From: Pseudonocardia sp. ICBG1293
Lineage (GTDB): Bacteria; Actinomycetota; Actinomycetes; Mycobacteriales; Pseudonocardiaceae
NCBI RefSeq assembly: GCF_020131355.1
Contig: NZ_JAHLEL010000044.1
Coordinates: 620,001-684,000 of the forward strand
Reading direction: 5' to 3'
Length of the DNA: 64,000 nt
A program made the translations under genes and the position numbers. The notes under the pieces are model-generated. The model searched no databases. It saw only the letters and a list, made by a program, of their open reading frames with translations, and was not told where the DNA came from. Within the stretch, counting starts at the first letter, position 1, and each line of letters begins with the position of its first letter. Positions 10,121-19,200 of this stretch are shown here, piece after piece.

Positions 10121-10147
10121 TGTTGACAGGTTTTCTACGATGACGTC
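10121..10147 (+). promoter_or_regulatory. Candidate leaderless promoter of the ephD-like operon
   Basis: TACGAT at 10136-10141 lies 6 bp before the GTG start at 10148, the spacing expected for a leaderless actinobacterial transcript. The AT-richer TTGTTGACAGGTTTTC just upstream is a possible operator for the TetR regulator at the end of the operon. No good -35 is seen. Confidence 0.35.
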
Positions 10148-11935
10148 GTGTCTCACAACGAGGTGGAGTCCGCGGGCCGCACCCGGACCGTCCTGACCAC
10201 GGACGGCCTGGAGCTCGTCGTCGAGGAACGGGGCGACCCGTCGGGGCCGACCGTCGTGGCGGTGCACGGCTATCCCGACGACCGGCACGTGTGGGACCGC
10301 GTCGCCGCCGACCTGGCGGCCGACCACCACGTCGTCACCTACGACGTGCGCGGGCACGGCGGCTCGGCCGCTCCCGGCTCCCCGGCCGGCTACGACCTGG
10401 AGCTGCTCGCCGCCGACCTGCGCAGCGTCTGCGACGCCGTCTCCCCCGGTGCGCCGGTGCACCTGCTCGCCCACGACTGGGGCGCCATCCAGACCTGGCA
10501 CGCGGTGACCGGCGAGGACGGGCTGCCCTCGGCGATGGACGGGCGGGTCGCCTCCTTCACCTCGGTCTCCGGCCCGTGCCTGGACCACGTCGCGCTGTTC
10601 CTGCGCCGGCGCAGGCCCCGTGACCTGCGCCCGGTGCTCGCCCAGGCGCTGCACTCCTGGTACACGCTGGCCTTCCGGCTGCCGGTGCTGCCCGAGCTGT
10701 TGATCCGCAGCGGGCTGCTCGGCGGGGTGGTCGCACGCACCGAGCGGATCCCGCGGCCCGCGGTCCGCGACGCCGTCAACGGCCTGGAGCTCTACCGCCG
10801 CAACCTCCCCCGCCGCCTGGGCCGCCCGCGCCCGCGGCGCACCGACGTCCCGGTGCAGGTCCTGGCCCCCCGTGCCGACGCCTACGTCACCCCCGCGCTC
10901 GCGACCAGCGCCGCGGAGTTCGCGCCCGACCTGCGGGTGCGGTACCTGCCGGGCGGGCACTGGGTGGTGCGCCACCGGGCGGGGGTCCTCGCGCGCTGCG
11001 TGCGCGAGTTCGTCGCCGAGCGCACCGGGTCCGACCCCGCACCCGCGCTCGCCCGGGCCCGCAGCCGCGGGGCCGCGCTGGTCCGCAGCGGCGGACGGCC
11101 GGACACCGCGACGCGCTGGGAGGGCTCGCTGTCCGTCGTCACCGGCGCGGGCAGCGGGATCGGCCGTGAGGTCGCCCGCCGGGTCGCCGACCTGGGCGGG
11201 CGGGTGGTCGTGGCCGACGTCTCCGAGGACGGCGCCGCGCAGACCGTCGACCTGGTCACCCGCCGGCACGGGCCCGGCCGGGCGTTCCCCGCGGTGCTCG
11301 ACGTGGCCGACGAGGCCGCCGTCGCCGCGCTCGCCGAGCGGGTCGCCGCCGAGCACGGCGTGCCGGACCTGGTCGTGAACAACGCCGGGATCGCCGTCGC
11401 CGGGTCGTTCGCCGACACCAGCGCCGAGGAGTGGCGTCGCATCGTCGACGTCAACCTGTGGGGCGTCGTGCACGGCTGCCGGCACTTCGGGGCGCTGCTG
11501 GCCGGGCACGGCGAGGGCGGGACGATCGTCAACACCGCCTCGGCCGCGGCCTACCTGCCGTCGCGCTCGCTGCCCGCCTACGCGACGACCAAGGCCGCGG
11601 TGCTGATGCTGTCGCAGTGCCTGCGCGCCGAGCTGGGCCGCGCCGGGGTCGGGGTCACCGCGCTGTGCCCCGGGTTCGTCGACACCCCGATCACCGGTGC
11701 CACCCGCTTCGCCGGCACCGACGACACCACCCAGGACGCCCGTCGCCGCGCCGCCGCGGCCGCCTACACCCGTCGCGGGTACACCCCGCAGCGCGTCGCC
11801 GCCCGCCTGGTGCGTGCGGTCGAGCGGGACCTGCCGATCGCCCCGGTCACCGCCGAGGCGCACGTCGGCCTGCTGGCCTCCCGCCTGTCCCCCGCCCTCG
11901 TCCGCGCGCCCGCCCGCGTCGACGGGACCCGCTGA
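10148..11935 (+). CDS. EphD-like fusion: epoxide-hydrolase fold plus short-chain dehydrogenase
   Basis: A 595-residue two-domain protein. Residues 1-300 form an alpha/beta hydrolase with VAVHGYPDDRHVWD and an Asp nucleophile in LLAHDWGAIQTW, as in epoxide hydrolases, plus a C-terminal GGHWV histidine. Residues about 330-595 form an SDR oxidoreductase with the cofactor motif TGAGSGIG, NNAG, and the catalytic YATTK. This order and length match mycobacterial EphD, which acts on epoxy-mycolate precursors; here the substrate is unknown. It starts an operon with the metal-dependent hydrolase and reductase downstream. Confidence 0.88.
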   Translation: MSHNEVESAGRTRTVLTTDGLELVVEERGDPSGPTVVAVHGYPDDRHVWDRVAADLAADHHVVTYDVRGHGGSAAPGSPAGYDLELLAADLRSVCDAVSPGAPVHLLAHDWGAIQTWHAVTGEDGLPSAMDGRVASFTSVSGPCLDHVALFLRRRRPRDLRPVLAQALHSWYTLAFRLPVLPELLIRSGLLGGVVARTERIPRPAVRDAVNGLELYRRNLPRRLGRPRPRRTDVPVQVLAPRADAYVTPALATSAAEFAPDLRVRYLPGGHWVVRHRAGVLARCVREFVAERTGSDPAPALARARSRGAALVRSGGRPDTATRWEGSLSVVTGAGSGIGREVARRVADLGGRVVVADVSEDGAAQTVDLVTRRHGPGRAFPAVLDVADEAAVAALAERVAAEHGVPDLVVNNAGIAVAGSFADTSAEEWRRIVDVNLWGVVHGCRHFGALLAGHGEGGTIVNTASAAAYLPSRSLPAYATTKAAVLMLSQCLRAELGRAGVGVTALCPGFVDTPITGATRFAGTDDTTQDARRRAAAAAYTRRGYTPQRVAARLVRAVERDLPIAPVTAEAHVGLLASRLSPALVRAPARVDGTR

Positions 11936-11955
11936 GCCCGAGAGGAGCGTCCACG

Positions 11956-12885
11956 ATGACCGACCCGACCGAGGACCGGATCGCACTCGCGGCCCGCGAC
12001 GTCCGCTTCGACTTCACCGAGCTGCGCACCGACTGGATCCCCGGTGAGCCGTTCGCCTCGCACCTGATCGACGTGCTGCACCTGCTGCTGCCCGAGGGTG
12101 AGCGCTGGTTCGTCGAGGTGTTCTCCCGGGCGCTGCCGATGGTGCGCGACGAGGCGCTGGCCGAGGACGTGCGCGGCTTCATCGGGCAGGAGGCCGTGCA
12201 CGCCACGTCTCACCAGGGTGCACTCGACCACCTGGTCGAGGCCGGGGTGGACGTGACCCGGTTCGTCGAGCAGGTCGAGTGGATCTTCAACGAGCTGCTC
12301 GGCGACCGCGGGCTGACCGGCGACGCCGCCCGGGCCTGGCTGGTCGAGCGGGTCGGCCTGATCGCGGCGATCGAGCACTTCACCGCGGTGCTCGGCAGCT
12401 GGATCCTCGACACCCCCGAGCTCGACGCGGCCGGTGCCGACCCGCACATGCTGGACATGCTGCGCTGGCACGGGGCCGAGGAGGTCGAGCACCGCAACGT
12501 CGCGCACGACCTGTTCACCCACCTCGACGGCCGGTGGCTGCGCCGGATCCGCGCGATGGTGGTGGCCGGTCCCGCGCTGGCGAAGCTGTGGGTGGACGGC
12601 ACCCGGCACCTGTGCGCCCGCGACCCGCACCTGCGCGGCACCCCGCAGCGCCGCGCCCGGCTGCGCGACTACCTGCGCGCCTCGCGACGCGGACTGGTGC
12701 CCGGCCCGTGGCTGTTCCTGCGCGCCGTGCTGACCTACCTGGGCCCCCGGTTCCACCCGGCCGCCCACGGCGACACCGACGCCGCGGTCGCCTACCTCGC
12801 GGTCTCCCCCGCGGCCCGCGCCGCCGAGGCCGGGCACGGTGGCGACCCCGCCCCGGGCAACGGGTCCGCCGGGAGCGCGGCGTGA
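11956..12885 (+). CDS. Metal-dependent hydrolase (PF10118-type)
   Basis: A 309-residue helical protein matching the predicted metal-dependent hydrolase family. Clustered acidic and histidine residues include GQEAVHATSH, AIEHFTAVLGSW and RWHGAEEVEHRNVAHDLF, consistent with a ferritin-like di-metal centre. It starts 20 bp after the EphD-like gene with an AGAGGAG site, and its stop overlaps the next start (GTGA). Members often sit beside SDR and ferredoxin-reductase genes in mycobacteria, hinting at an oxygenase-like or desaturase-like role; the reaction is unproven. Confidence 0.82.
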   Translation: MTDPTEDRIALAARDVRFDFTELRTDWIPGEPFASHLIDVLHLLLPEGERWFVEVFSRALPMVRDEALAEDVRGFIGQEAVHATSHQGALDHLVEAGVDVTRFVEQVEWIFNELLGDRGLTGDAARAWLVERVGLIAAIEHFTAVLGSWILDTPELDAAGADPHMLDMLRWHGAEEVEHRNVAHDLFTHLDGRWLRRIRAMVVAGPALAKLWVDGTRHLCARDPHLRGTPQRRARLRDYLRASRRGLVPGPWLFLRAVLTYLGPRFHPAAHGDTDAAVAYLAVSPAARAAEAGHGGDPAPGNGSAGSAA

Positions 12886-13931
12886 GCCCCGCGCGGCTGC
12901 CCGGCGCGGGTGCCACCGCGCCGCCGCCGCACCCGAACCGGGGCGCCAGCGCGCTCGCGGTGCTCACCGCCCTCACCCAGGGACTCGCGACGGCCGGGGC
13001 GCGGCGGAGCCGTCCGGTCGCCGAGGTCGACCGGACCCTGGCCGTCGAGGTGCGCGCGGTGCGCCGCCCGTGCGCCGACGTCGCCGAGCTGGACCTGGTG
13101 CCGCCCGGCGGCGGACCGCTGCCGGGCTGGCGGCCGGGCGCGCACGTCGACGTCGAGCTGCCGTCGGGGGCGCTGCGCCAGTACTCGCTGTGCGGGGACC
13201 CGGCCGACCGGTCGCACTACCGGATCGCGGTGCGTGCGGTCCCCGGCGGGACCGGATCGCGGGAGGTGCACGCGCTGCGGCCGGGGGTGCGGCTGCGGCT
13301 GCACGGCCCGCGCAACGCGTTCCCGCTCGCCGCGGCGCCGTCGTACCTGTTCGTGGCCGGCGGCATCGGGATCACCCCGATCGCGCCGATGGTGCGGGCC
13401 GCGCACGCCGCCGGGGTGCCGTGGCGGCTGGTGCACACCGGCCGTGACCTGGGCTCGATGCCGCTGTCGGGCGCCCTGGCCGCGCTCGCGCCGGACCGGG
13501 TGCACCGCCGCCCCGACGACGCCGCCGGGGTCCCGGCCGCGGCCGAGCTGCTCGCCGGGGTCGACCCGGCCGCCGCGGTCTACTGCTGCGGGCCGCCGCC
13601 GATGATCGAGGCGCTGCGCCGGGCGCTGCCGGCCGGGCAGCGGTTCCACTCCGAGCGCTTCTCCCCGCCCCCCATCCGCGACGGCCGCCCGTTCACCGTG
13701 CGGATCGCCGGCGGCCCGGAGGTGGCGGTCCCGGCCGACCGGACCGCGCTCGACGCCGTGCGCGCCCTGCGCCCGGACGTGCCCTACTCCTGCCGGCAGG
13801 GATTCTGCGGCACCTGCCACGTGCGGCTGGTGGAGGGCACCACCGTGGGCGACCCGGCCGGGCCGGGGCTGACCGCGCTGTGCGTGGGGCGGGCGCAGGG
13901 CGGGTCGATCGTCGTCGATCTCGGGCGCTGA
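12882..13931 (+). CDS. PDR/VanB-type ferredoxin oxidoreductase
   Basis: A 349-residue electron-transfer protein with flavin domain (RQYSLCGDPAD), NAD-binding domain (FVAGGIGITPIAPM and YCCGPPPMIEAL) and a C-terminal plant-type 2Fe-2S domain with CRQGFCGTC plus a later Cys (TALCVG). This is the phthalate-dioxygenase-reductase order. It probably feeds electrons to the upstream metal-dependent protein, with which it is translationally coupled by a GTGA overlap. The N-terminus is extended by about 50 proline/alanine-rich residues. Confidence 0.88.
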   Translation: MSPARLPGAGATAPPPHPNRGASALAVLTALTQGLATAGARRSRPVAEVDRTLAVEVRAVRRPCADVAELDLVPPGGGPLPGWRPGAHVDVELPSGALRQYSLCGDPADRSHYRIAVRAVPGGTGSREVHALRPGVRLRLHGPRNAFPLAAAPSYLFVAGGIGITPIAPMVRAAHAAGVPWRLVHTGRDLGSMPLSGALAALAPDRVHRRPDDAAGVPAAAELLAGVDPAAAVYCCGPPPMIEALRRALPAGQRFHSERFSPPPIRDGRPFTVRIAGGPEVAVPADRTALDAVRALRPDVPYSCRQGFCGTCHVRLVEGTTVGDPAGPGLTALCVGRAQGGSIVVDLGR

Positions 13932-13958
13932 GGCGTGGGGTCCGTACCCTCGTCGGTG

Positions 13959-14609
13959 ATGACCTCTCCGGCACGTTCCCCCCGGCGCATGACGCCCGAG
14001 GCCCGCCGCGCCCAGCTGGTGTCCGCGGCGCTGGACCTCTACGGCGCGCGGTCACCCGAGGAGGTGGCGGTCGAGGACGTCACGCGGGCCGCGGACGTGT
14101 CCCGGGCGCTGTTCTACCGCTACTTCTCCGGGATGGAGGAGCTGCACGTCGCGGCGCTGGGCAGCGTCGCCGACGAGCTGATCGACCGGGTCGCGCTGCC
14201 CACCGACGGCCCGCTCGACGCCCAGCTGGCCGACGCGCTGGACGTGTTCCTCGATGTCGTCGGCCGGCACTCGCGGGCCTACGTGGCGCTGCTGCGCAGC
14301 GGCTCGGTCGTCTCCACCGGGGAGACCGACGCGATGGTCGACGGGGTGCGCGACCACATCGTGGACCTGCTCTGCGTGCGCGGCGGGGTGCCCGACCCGA
14401 CCCCGCTGCAGCTGATGACGCTGCGCGGCTGGGTCGCGCTGGTCGAGGGCTCGGTGCTGGTGTGGCTGGAGGCCGGGCGCGTGCCCGCCCACGCCGAGCT
14501 GCGGGACTGGCTGGTGGACCAGCTGTTCGCGATGCTCGGGGTGACGGTCGCCCGCGACCCGGGCGCTCAGTTCTCGACGACGCCGAGCGCGTTGGGCACC
14601 AGCCGGTAG
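13959..14609 (+). CDS. TetR-family transcriptional regulator
   Basis: A 216-residue regulator with an N-terminal TetR helix-turn-helix (LYGARSPEEVAVEDVTRAAD then VSRALFYRYFSGMEEL) and a helical ligand domain. The ATG at 13959 is chosen because TACCCT ends 8 bp before it, suggesting a leaderless start; a GTG at 13935 is the alternative. It follows the EphD-like operon in the same direction and probably controls it. Its last 43 bp overlap the convergent glycosidase-like gene. Confidence 0.87.
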   Translation: MTSPARSPRRMTPEARRAQLVSAALDLYGARSPEEVAVEDVTRAADVSRALFYRYFSGMEELHVAALGSVADELIDRVALPTDGPLDAQLADALDVFLDVVGRHSRAYVALLRSGSVVSTGETDAMVDGVRDHIVDLLCVRGGVPDPTPLQLMTLRGWVALVEGSVLVWLEAGRVPAHAELRDWLVDQLFAMLGVTVARDPGAQFSTTPSALGTSR

Positions 14610-16141
14610 GCGTCCTCGGAGGGGCTGTTCACGACCTGCCCGCGGAACACCATCGTCGAGGAGCCACCGCCGTCGAGGTTCACGCCGGCCACGGCTCCGG
14701 CCCGGCGCAGCTGCTCGGCGGTCTCGGCCAGGGTGATGCCGACCGAGGTGGACTCGCGCCCGTCGGCGGTGAGCAGGATCAACCGGCCCGCCGCGGTGTA
14801 CCCGGCGGCGCTGCGCGGATCGCGCGAGCGGGCGTCCAGCCCGGCGACGGGTGCCCCGTCGCGCAGGATCGGCGACCCGCCGACGGCGGTGCGCGGCACC
14901 GACCCGGACGCCGCGGTCAGCGCGGTGCGCACGGTCACCCGGTCGCCGACGGCGAGCCCGCGCAGCGCGGCGGCGCCCTGGTCGCGACCGGCGAGGACCT
15001 GCTCCCCGGCGGGGATCGGCCCGCCCCCGGGCGGCCCGACCGCGGCGACCGCGCCGTCGCGGACGACGACCTCGACCCGGTCCGGGGCGCACGGCGCGTC
15101 GCGGTCGGTGTCGCTGCCGCACAACGCCGCGGCCCGGTCCCCGGACCAGTCGGGGGTGAACAGCCCGACCCCGCCGACGGGCACGGCGTAGGCGTTGAGG
15201 GTGTCGATCCGGATGCGGCCGCCCGGCCCGGGCGCGGCGGCGTCGAGGGTGAGCCGGTCCAGGCGCGGGGTGCCGTCGTCGGCGAAGGCGAGCACGTCGC
15301 CCTGCTCGGCGCCGGGGACGGCCGGGGCGAGCCGCCGCCCGGGCGGGACGGCGGAGGTCAGTGCGCGGCCGTCGCGGACCGACGGTCCGGCCGGGGCGTT
15401 GCTGCGGGCCAGGTCGAAGAAGTCGCCGTTGACCGCGGCCGCCGCCCCGCCGCGCTGGGCGTGCGAGGGCACCGAGGACCGCTCGCCCACGGTGGCCCCG
15501 GTGAGCAGGGCGGGGCGCAGCCCGGCGCGGTTCAGGTCGGCGACGACGACGTCGACGGTCACCGGCCCGGCCGGGGTGTCGACCCGCTCCTCGCGATGGG
15601 TGATCGCGGGCGCCGCCGGGGCGGAACCGGCAGTTCCGGGGACCACCGCACCGGGTGCGGCCGCCCCGGCCACGTCGGTACCCGGCGCATCGGCACCGTA
15701 CGCATCGGCACCGTACGCATCGGCACCGTACGCATCGGCACCGTACGCATCGGCACCGTACGCATCGGCACCGTACGCATCGGCACCGTACGCATCGGCA
15801 CCGTACGCATCGGCACCGTACGCATCGGCACCGTACGCATCGGCACCGTACGCATCGGCACCGTACGCATCGGCACCGTACGCATCGGCACCGTACGCAT
15901 CGGCACCGTACGCATCGGCACCGGACGCATCGGCACCGTACGCATCGGCACCGGACGCATCGGCACCGGACGCATCGGCACCGGACGCATCGGCACCGGG
16001 GACGGTGCCGGACATCGCGACCGGTTCCGCCGCGCCGGGGGCCGCCGGCGCGGCCGAGGCGTTCCCGGCGATCGGCAACACCACCCCGACCGCCGTCGCG
16101 ACCGCCAGCAGCGCCGCCCGGCCGCCCGTCCACCGCGTCAT
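14567..16141 (-). CDS. Secreted phosphodiester glycosidase (NAGPA/DUF2233-like) with pentapeptide repeats
   Basis: A 524-residue exported protein. It begins with a signal peptide (basic MTRWTGGR, a hydrophobic core, cleavage near NASAAPA). Residues about 47-152 are 21 tandem GADAY/GADAS pentads encoded by a 15-bp DNA repeat, followed by an alanine/proline linker. The C-terminal domain of about 340 residues resembles NAGPA, with AAVNGDFFD, the acidic GVGLFTPDW region, GRLILLTADGR and the signature AGVNLDGGGSSTMV. Related enzymes remove N-acetylglucosamine or other groups from phosphodiesters, or process exopolysaccharide. The substrate is unknown. Copy number of the repeat is probably variable between strains. 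Confidence 0.85.
   Translation of the reverse strand: MTRWTGGRAALLAVATAVGVVLPIAGNASAAPAAPGAAEPVAMSGTVPGADASGADASGADASGADAYGADASGADAYGADAYGADAYGADAYGADAYGADAYGADAYGADAYGADAYGADAYGADAYGADAYGADAYGADAYGADAYGADAPGTDVAGAAAPGAVVPGTAGSAPAAPAITHREERVDTPAGPVTVDVVVADLNRAGLRPALLTGATVGERSSVPSHAQRGGAAAAVNGDFFDLARSNAPAGPSVRDGRALTSAVPPGRRLAPAVPGAEQGDVLAFADDGTPRLDRLTLDAAAPGPGGRIRIDTLNAYAVPVGGVGLFTPDWSGDRAAALCGSDTDRDAPCAPDRVEVVVRDGAVAAVGPPGGGPIPAGEQVLAGRDQGAAALRGLAVGDRVTVRTALTAASGSVPRTAVGGSPILRDGAPVAGLDARSRDPRSAAGYTAAGRLILLTADGRESTSVGITLAETAEQLRRAGAVAGVNLDGGGSSTMVFRGQVVNSPSEDAYRLVPNALGVVEN
15687..16001. repeat. Tandem array, 21 copies of a 15-bp unit
   Basis: The unit gcatcggcaccgtac repeats in register from 15687, with the final variant unit starting at 15987. 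Most central copies are identical; variants with ccggac sit at the gene-proximal end and encode GADAS instead of GADAY. The period is five codons and lacks stops in every frame, which creates long spurious open frames on both strands. Confidence 0.97.
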
Positions 16142-16298
16142 GCCCGCACCCCCCGATCGGCACCTCCGTCGGCCGAGGTGATCACGGCGCGACCGGTCCG
16201 GCGCGGGTCGTCACGCCTCCGTGGCGGACCTCCACCCGGACGGGGACGCGGGCGGGCGGGCGATCGCGCGCGGCGCGGGTGTCCGCCCGGCCCACGAT

Positions 16299-16346
16299 CG
16301 CCGGGAGTGGGGCCGGGGGGCTCCACCCGGCACTCCGCTCCCGGCG
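16299..16346. terminator. Possible terminator after the flavin monooxygenase
   Basis: Outer arms CGCCGGGAG (16299-16307) and CTCCCGGCG (16338-16346) enclose an inner GCCGGG/CCCGGC stem. It lies in the 309-bp gap (16142-16450) downstream of the monooxygenase and upstream of the secreted glycosidase gene. I see no other gene in this gap. Confidence 0.5.
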
Positions 16347-16450
16347 ACCACCGCGGGGCCGTCCGTCCCGGCGGCCACCGGACCCGCCGGCATCGGACGC
16401 CGGTCACCGTCGCAGCGCGCACCGTCGGCAGCGGCGCCGTCAGCGCGCGG

Positions 16451-17818
16451 TCACAGGGCGCGGTGTGCGGCCCCCGGGTGGTCCTTGGCGAGGCGGGCGC
16501 CGTCGCCGGTGTCGTAGCGCTCGCGCAGGGTGGGGCCGCCCGCGTCGGGCGCGGCCGGGACCCGGCCGCGGCGGCGCAGCTCGGGGACGACGTGGGTCAC
16601 GACGTCGCGCATCGTCCCGGGAGTGACGGCGTAGGCGAGGTTGAACCCGTCGAGGTCGGCCTCGTCGGCCCAGCGTTCCAGCTCGTCGGCGACCGTCGCG
16701 CCGGACCCGACCACGACCGGCCCGCGTCCGCCGACGGTGATGAACTCGGCGAGCTCGCCGACCGTCCAGTCGCGGTCCGGTCCGGTGAACGAGGCCAGGG
16801 CCGAGCGGGTCGATTCGGTCTGCACGTACTCCAGCCTCTGCTCCGGCGACGCCCCGGACAGGTCGACGCCGGACCAGCCGCCGAACAGCGCGAGCGCCGC
16901 GGCCGGGTCGGTGAGCTGCAGGTACTCGGTGAGGGTGGCGTGCGCGGCGTCGTCGGTCCGTCCGGCGATCGCGGTGAGCATCCCGAAGATCTTCACCGAG
17001 CGCGGGTCCCGCCCGGCCCGCTCCGCCTCGGCGCGCACGGCGTCGACCGAGCGGCGCACGACGGCCGGCGAGGGCCCCGAGACGAACACGGCCTCGGCGT
17101 GGGTACCGGCGAAGCGCGCCCCGCGCGGCGACGCGCCGGCCTGGAAGATGACCGGGGTCCGCTGCGGCGACGGCTCGCACAGGAACGGCCCGGGCACGTC
17201 GAACCAGCGACCGTGGTGGCCGATGTCGCGGACCCGGTCCGGCTCGGTGAACACGCCGCGGTCGGCGTCGCGGACCACGGCGTCGTCGGCCCAGGAGCCC
17301 TCCCACAGCTTGTAGCAGACCTCCAGGAACTCCTCGGCGAGCTCGTAGCGCTCGTCGTGCGGGATCTGCCCGGAGCGGCCGAGGTTGCGCGCGGCGGAGT
17401 CCAGGTAGGAGGTGACGACGTTCCACGCGACGCGCCCGCGGGTGAGGTGGTCGAGCGTGGTGAGCCTGCGGGCCAGCGCGTAGGGGTGCTCGTAGGCGAC
17501 CGACACGGTCACCCCGAACCCGAGCCGCGAGGTGGCCGCGGCCATCGCCGGGACGAGCAGCAGCGGGTCCGCGAGCGGGACCTGCGCGGCGGCCCGGACG
17601 GCGGCGTCGCGGGAGCCTCCGTAGACGTCGTAGACACCCAGGACGTCGGCGAGGAACAGCGCGTCGAAGCCTCCGTCCTCGAGCATCCGGGCCAGGTCGG
17701 TCCAGTGGTCGGGGTCGGTGTAGCGGTGCCCCTCGTCCGACGGGTGGCGCCACAGCCCGGCGGACTGGTGGCCCACGCAGGCCATGTCGAAGGCGTTGAG
17801 CAGGATGCGGCCGGTCAT
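16451..17818 (-). CDS. Flavin-dependent monooxygenase, NtaA/SnaA/DszA family
   Basis: A 455-residue bacterial-luciferase-like (LLM) monooxygenase using FMNH2 from a separate reductase. It starts MTGRILLNAFDMACVGHQS and has LDHLTRGRVAWNVVTSYLDSA, PQRTPVIFQAGASPRG (flavin phosphate loop) and FGGWSGVDLSG, all typical of the nitrilotriacetate and dibenzothiophene-sulfone monooxygenase group. It closely resembles the truncated gene at 62902. The ATG overlaps the stop of the upstream MHS transporter (ATGA). With the Cys leader peptide upstream, an organosulfur substrate is likely but inferred. Confidence 0.9.
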   Translation of the reverse strand: MTGRILLNAFDMACVGHQSAGLWRHPSDEGHRYTDPDHWTDLARMLEDGGFDALFLADVLGVYDVYGGSRDAAVRAAAQVPLADPLLLVPAMAAATSRLGFGVTVSVAYEHPYALARRLTTLDHLTRGRVAWNVVTSYLDSAARNLGRSGQIPHDERYELAEEFLEVCYKLWEGSWADDAVVRDADRGVFTEPDRVRDIGHHGRWFDVPGPFLCEPSPQRTPVIFQAGASPRGARFAGTHAEAVFVSGPSPAVVRRSVDAVRAEAERAGRDPRSVKIFGMLTAIAGRTDDAAHATLTEYLQLTDPAAALALFGGWSGVDLSGASPEQRLEYVQTESTRSALASFTGPDRDWTVGELAEFITVGGRGPVVVGSGATVADELERWADEADLDGFNLAYAVTPGTMRDVVTHVVPELRRRGRVPAAPDAGGPTLRERYDTGDGARLAKDHPGAAHRAL

Positions 17819-19158
17819 GCCGACACCTTCTCCCCTGCGCCGCGCAGCCCACCGCGGTGGGTCTCGGGCAGCAGCACGGTGGACGCGATGCAGATCGCGA
17901 ACAGCACCCCGAAGTACCCCCAGATCAGCCAGGGCCGCCCGTCGGCGGCGTAGAGCAGGGCCGTCGCGACCAGCGGGGTCGTCCCGGCGACGACGGAGCC
18001 GACCTGGTAGCCCAGCGACGCGCCGCTGTAGCGGACCCGGGTGTCGAACAGCTCGCCGTACCAGGCGGCCTGCGGGCCGTACATCGCGTCGTGGAACAGG
18101 TTGACCAGCACGACCATGCCGACGACGACCAGCAGGGTGGAGCCGGTGTCGAGCAGCAGGAAGAACACCCCGAGGAACAGCGGCGCCCCGATCGCGCCGA
18201 CCAGGTAGACCGGCCGGCGGCCGATCCGGTCCGACAGCACCGCCCACAGCGGCGTCGAGACCAGCCCGACCGCCGAGGCGACGATGACGGCGGTGAGCCC
18301 GGCGGTCTCCGACGCGGTGGTGCCCTGCGCGAGGTAGGTCAGCGCGAACGTCGTCGCCAGGATGTAGAGCGCGTTCTGCGCGATCCGCGACCCGATGGTA
18401 AGCAGCACGGTGCGCCAGTCGGTGCGCAGCACCTCCAGCACCGGGCGGCGGGCGAGGCGCCCGGAGTCGCGGGCCTCGGTGAACACGGCCGGGTCGGCCA
18501 GGCGCAGCCGGATCGCGAGCCCCACCACGACGAGCACGATGCTCAGCAGGAACGGGATCCGCCACGCCCACGCGAGGAACGCCTCCCGTCCGACGACGGC
18601 CAGCACCCCGGTGTAGACCCCGGACGCGAGCAGCATCCCGGCCGCGGAGCCGATCTGCGGGAAGCTGCCGAAGAACCCGCGGCGCCGCTCGTGCTCCGGG
18701 CCCGAGGCGTGCTCGACGGCCATGAGCACCGCCCCGGCCCACTCCGCGCCGACGGCGAGGCCCTGCACCAGCCGCAGCACGACGAGCAGGACCGGGGCGA
18801 GCAGCCCGGCCGTCGGGTAGGTGGGCAGCAGCCCGATCAGAGTGGTCGCCGCGCCCATCAGGACCAGCGACCCGACCAGCACCGCGCGGCGCCCGACCCG
18901 GTCGCCCAGGTGCCCGGCGACGACGGCACCGATCGGCCGGGCGCCGAACCCGGCCGCGTAGGTGGCGAACGAGGCGAGCACGCCGGCGGCGGGGTTCACG
19001 TCGGTGAAGAACAGCGGCGCGAACACCAGCGCGGCGGCCGTGGCGTAGAGGTAGAAGTCGTACCACTCGATGGTGGTGCCGACCAGGCTGGCGACGGCGG
19101 CGCGACGCGGGGTCGCGCCGGCGGCCGGGGTGGGTGCGGGCACGGCGGTGCTGGACAC
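17815..19158 (-). CDS. MHS-family MFS transporter
   Basis: A 447-residue, 12-helix importer of the metabolite:H+ symporter family. The N-terminal GTTIEWYDFYLYATAAALVF signature and GARPIGAVVAGHLGDRVGRR loop are diagnostic, and a second DRIGRR loop sits mid-protein. Relatives carry organic acids, betaine or shikimate. It is translationally coupled to the flavin monooxygenase, so it probably imports that enzyme's substrate, perhaps a sulfur-containing acid. It lies 42 bp downstream of a Cys-containing leader peptide. Confidence 0.9.
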   Translation of the reverse strand: MSSTAVPAPTPAAGATPRRAAVASLVGTTIEWYDFYLYATAAALVFAPLFFTDVNPAAGVLASFATYAAGFGARPIGAVVAGHLGDRVGRRAVLVGSLVLMGAATTLIGLLPTYPTAGLLAPVLLVVLRLVQGLAVGAEWAGAVLMAVEHASGPEHERRRGFFGSFPQIGSAAGMLLASGVYTGVLAVVGREAFLAWAWRIPFLLSIVLVVVGLAIRLRLADPAVFTEARDSGRLARRPVLEVLRTDWRTVLLTIGSRIAQNALYILATTFALTYLAQGTTASETAGLTAVIVASAVGLVSTPLWAVLSDRIGRRPVYLVGAIGAPLFLGVFFLLLDTGSTLLVVVGMVVLVNLFHDAMYGPQAAWYGELFDTRVRYSGASLGYQVGSVVAGTTPLVATALLYAADGRPWLIWGYFGVLFAICIASTVLLPETHRGGLRGAGEKVSA

Positions 19159-19200
19159 GGGAGACCTGCCGGGGTGAGGCGGAACGGGGGCGGGGGCTGG

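Noticed and set aside
15687..16001. Regularly spaced repeats suggestive of CRISPR
   Set aside because: Contiguous 15-bp units with no spacers, inside a coding region.
13880..17953. A very long plus-strand open frame of over 1300 codons
   Set aside because: It arises from the stop-free 15-bp repeat and high GC; the minus strand holds the glycosidase-like and monooxygenase genes with real domains.
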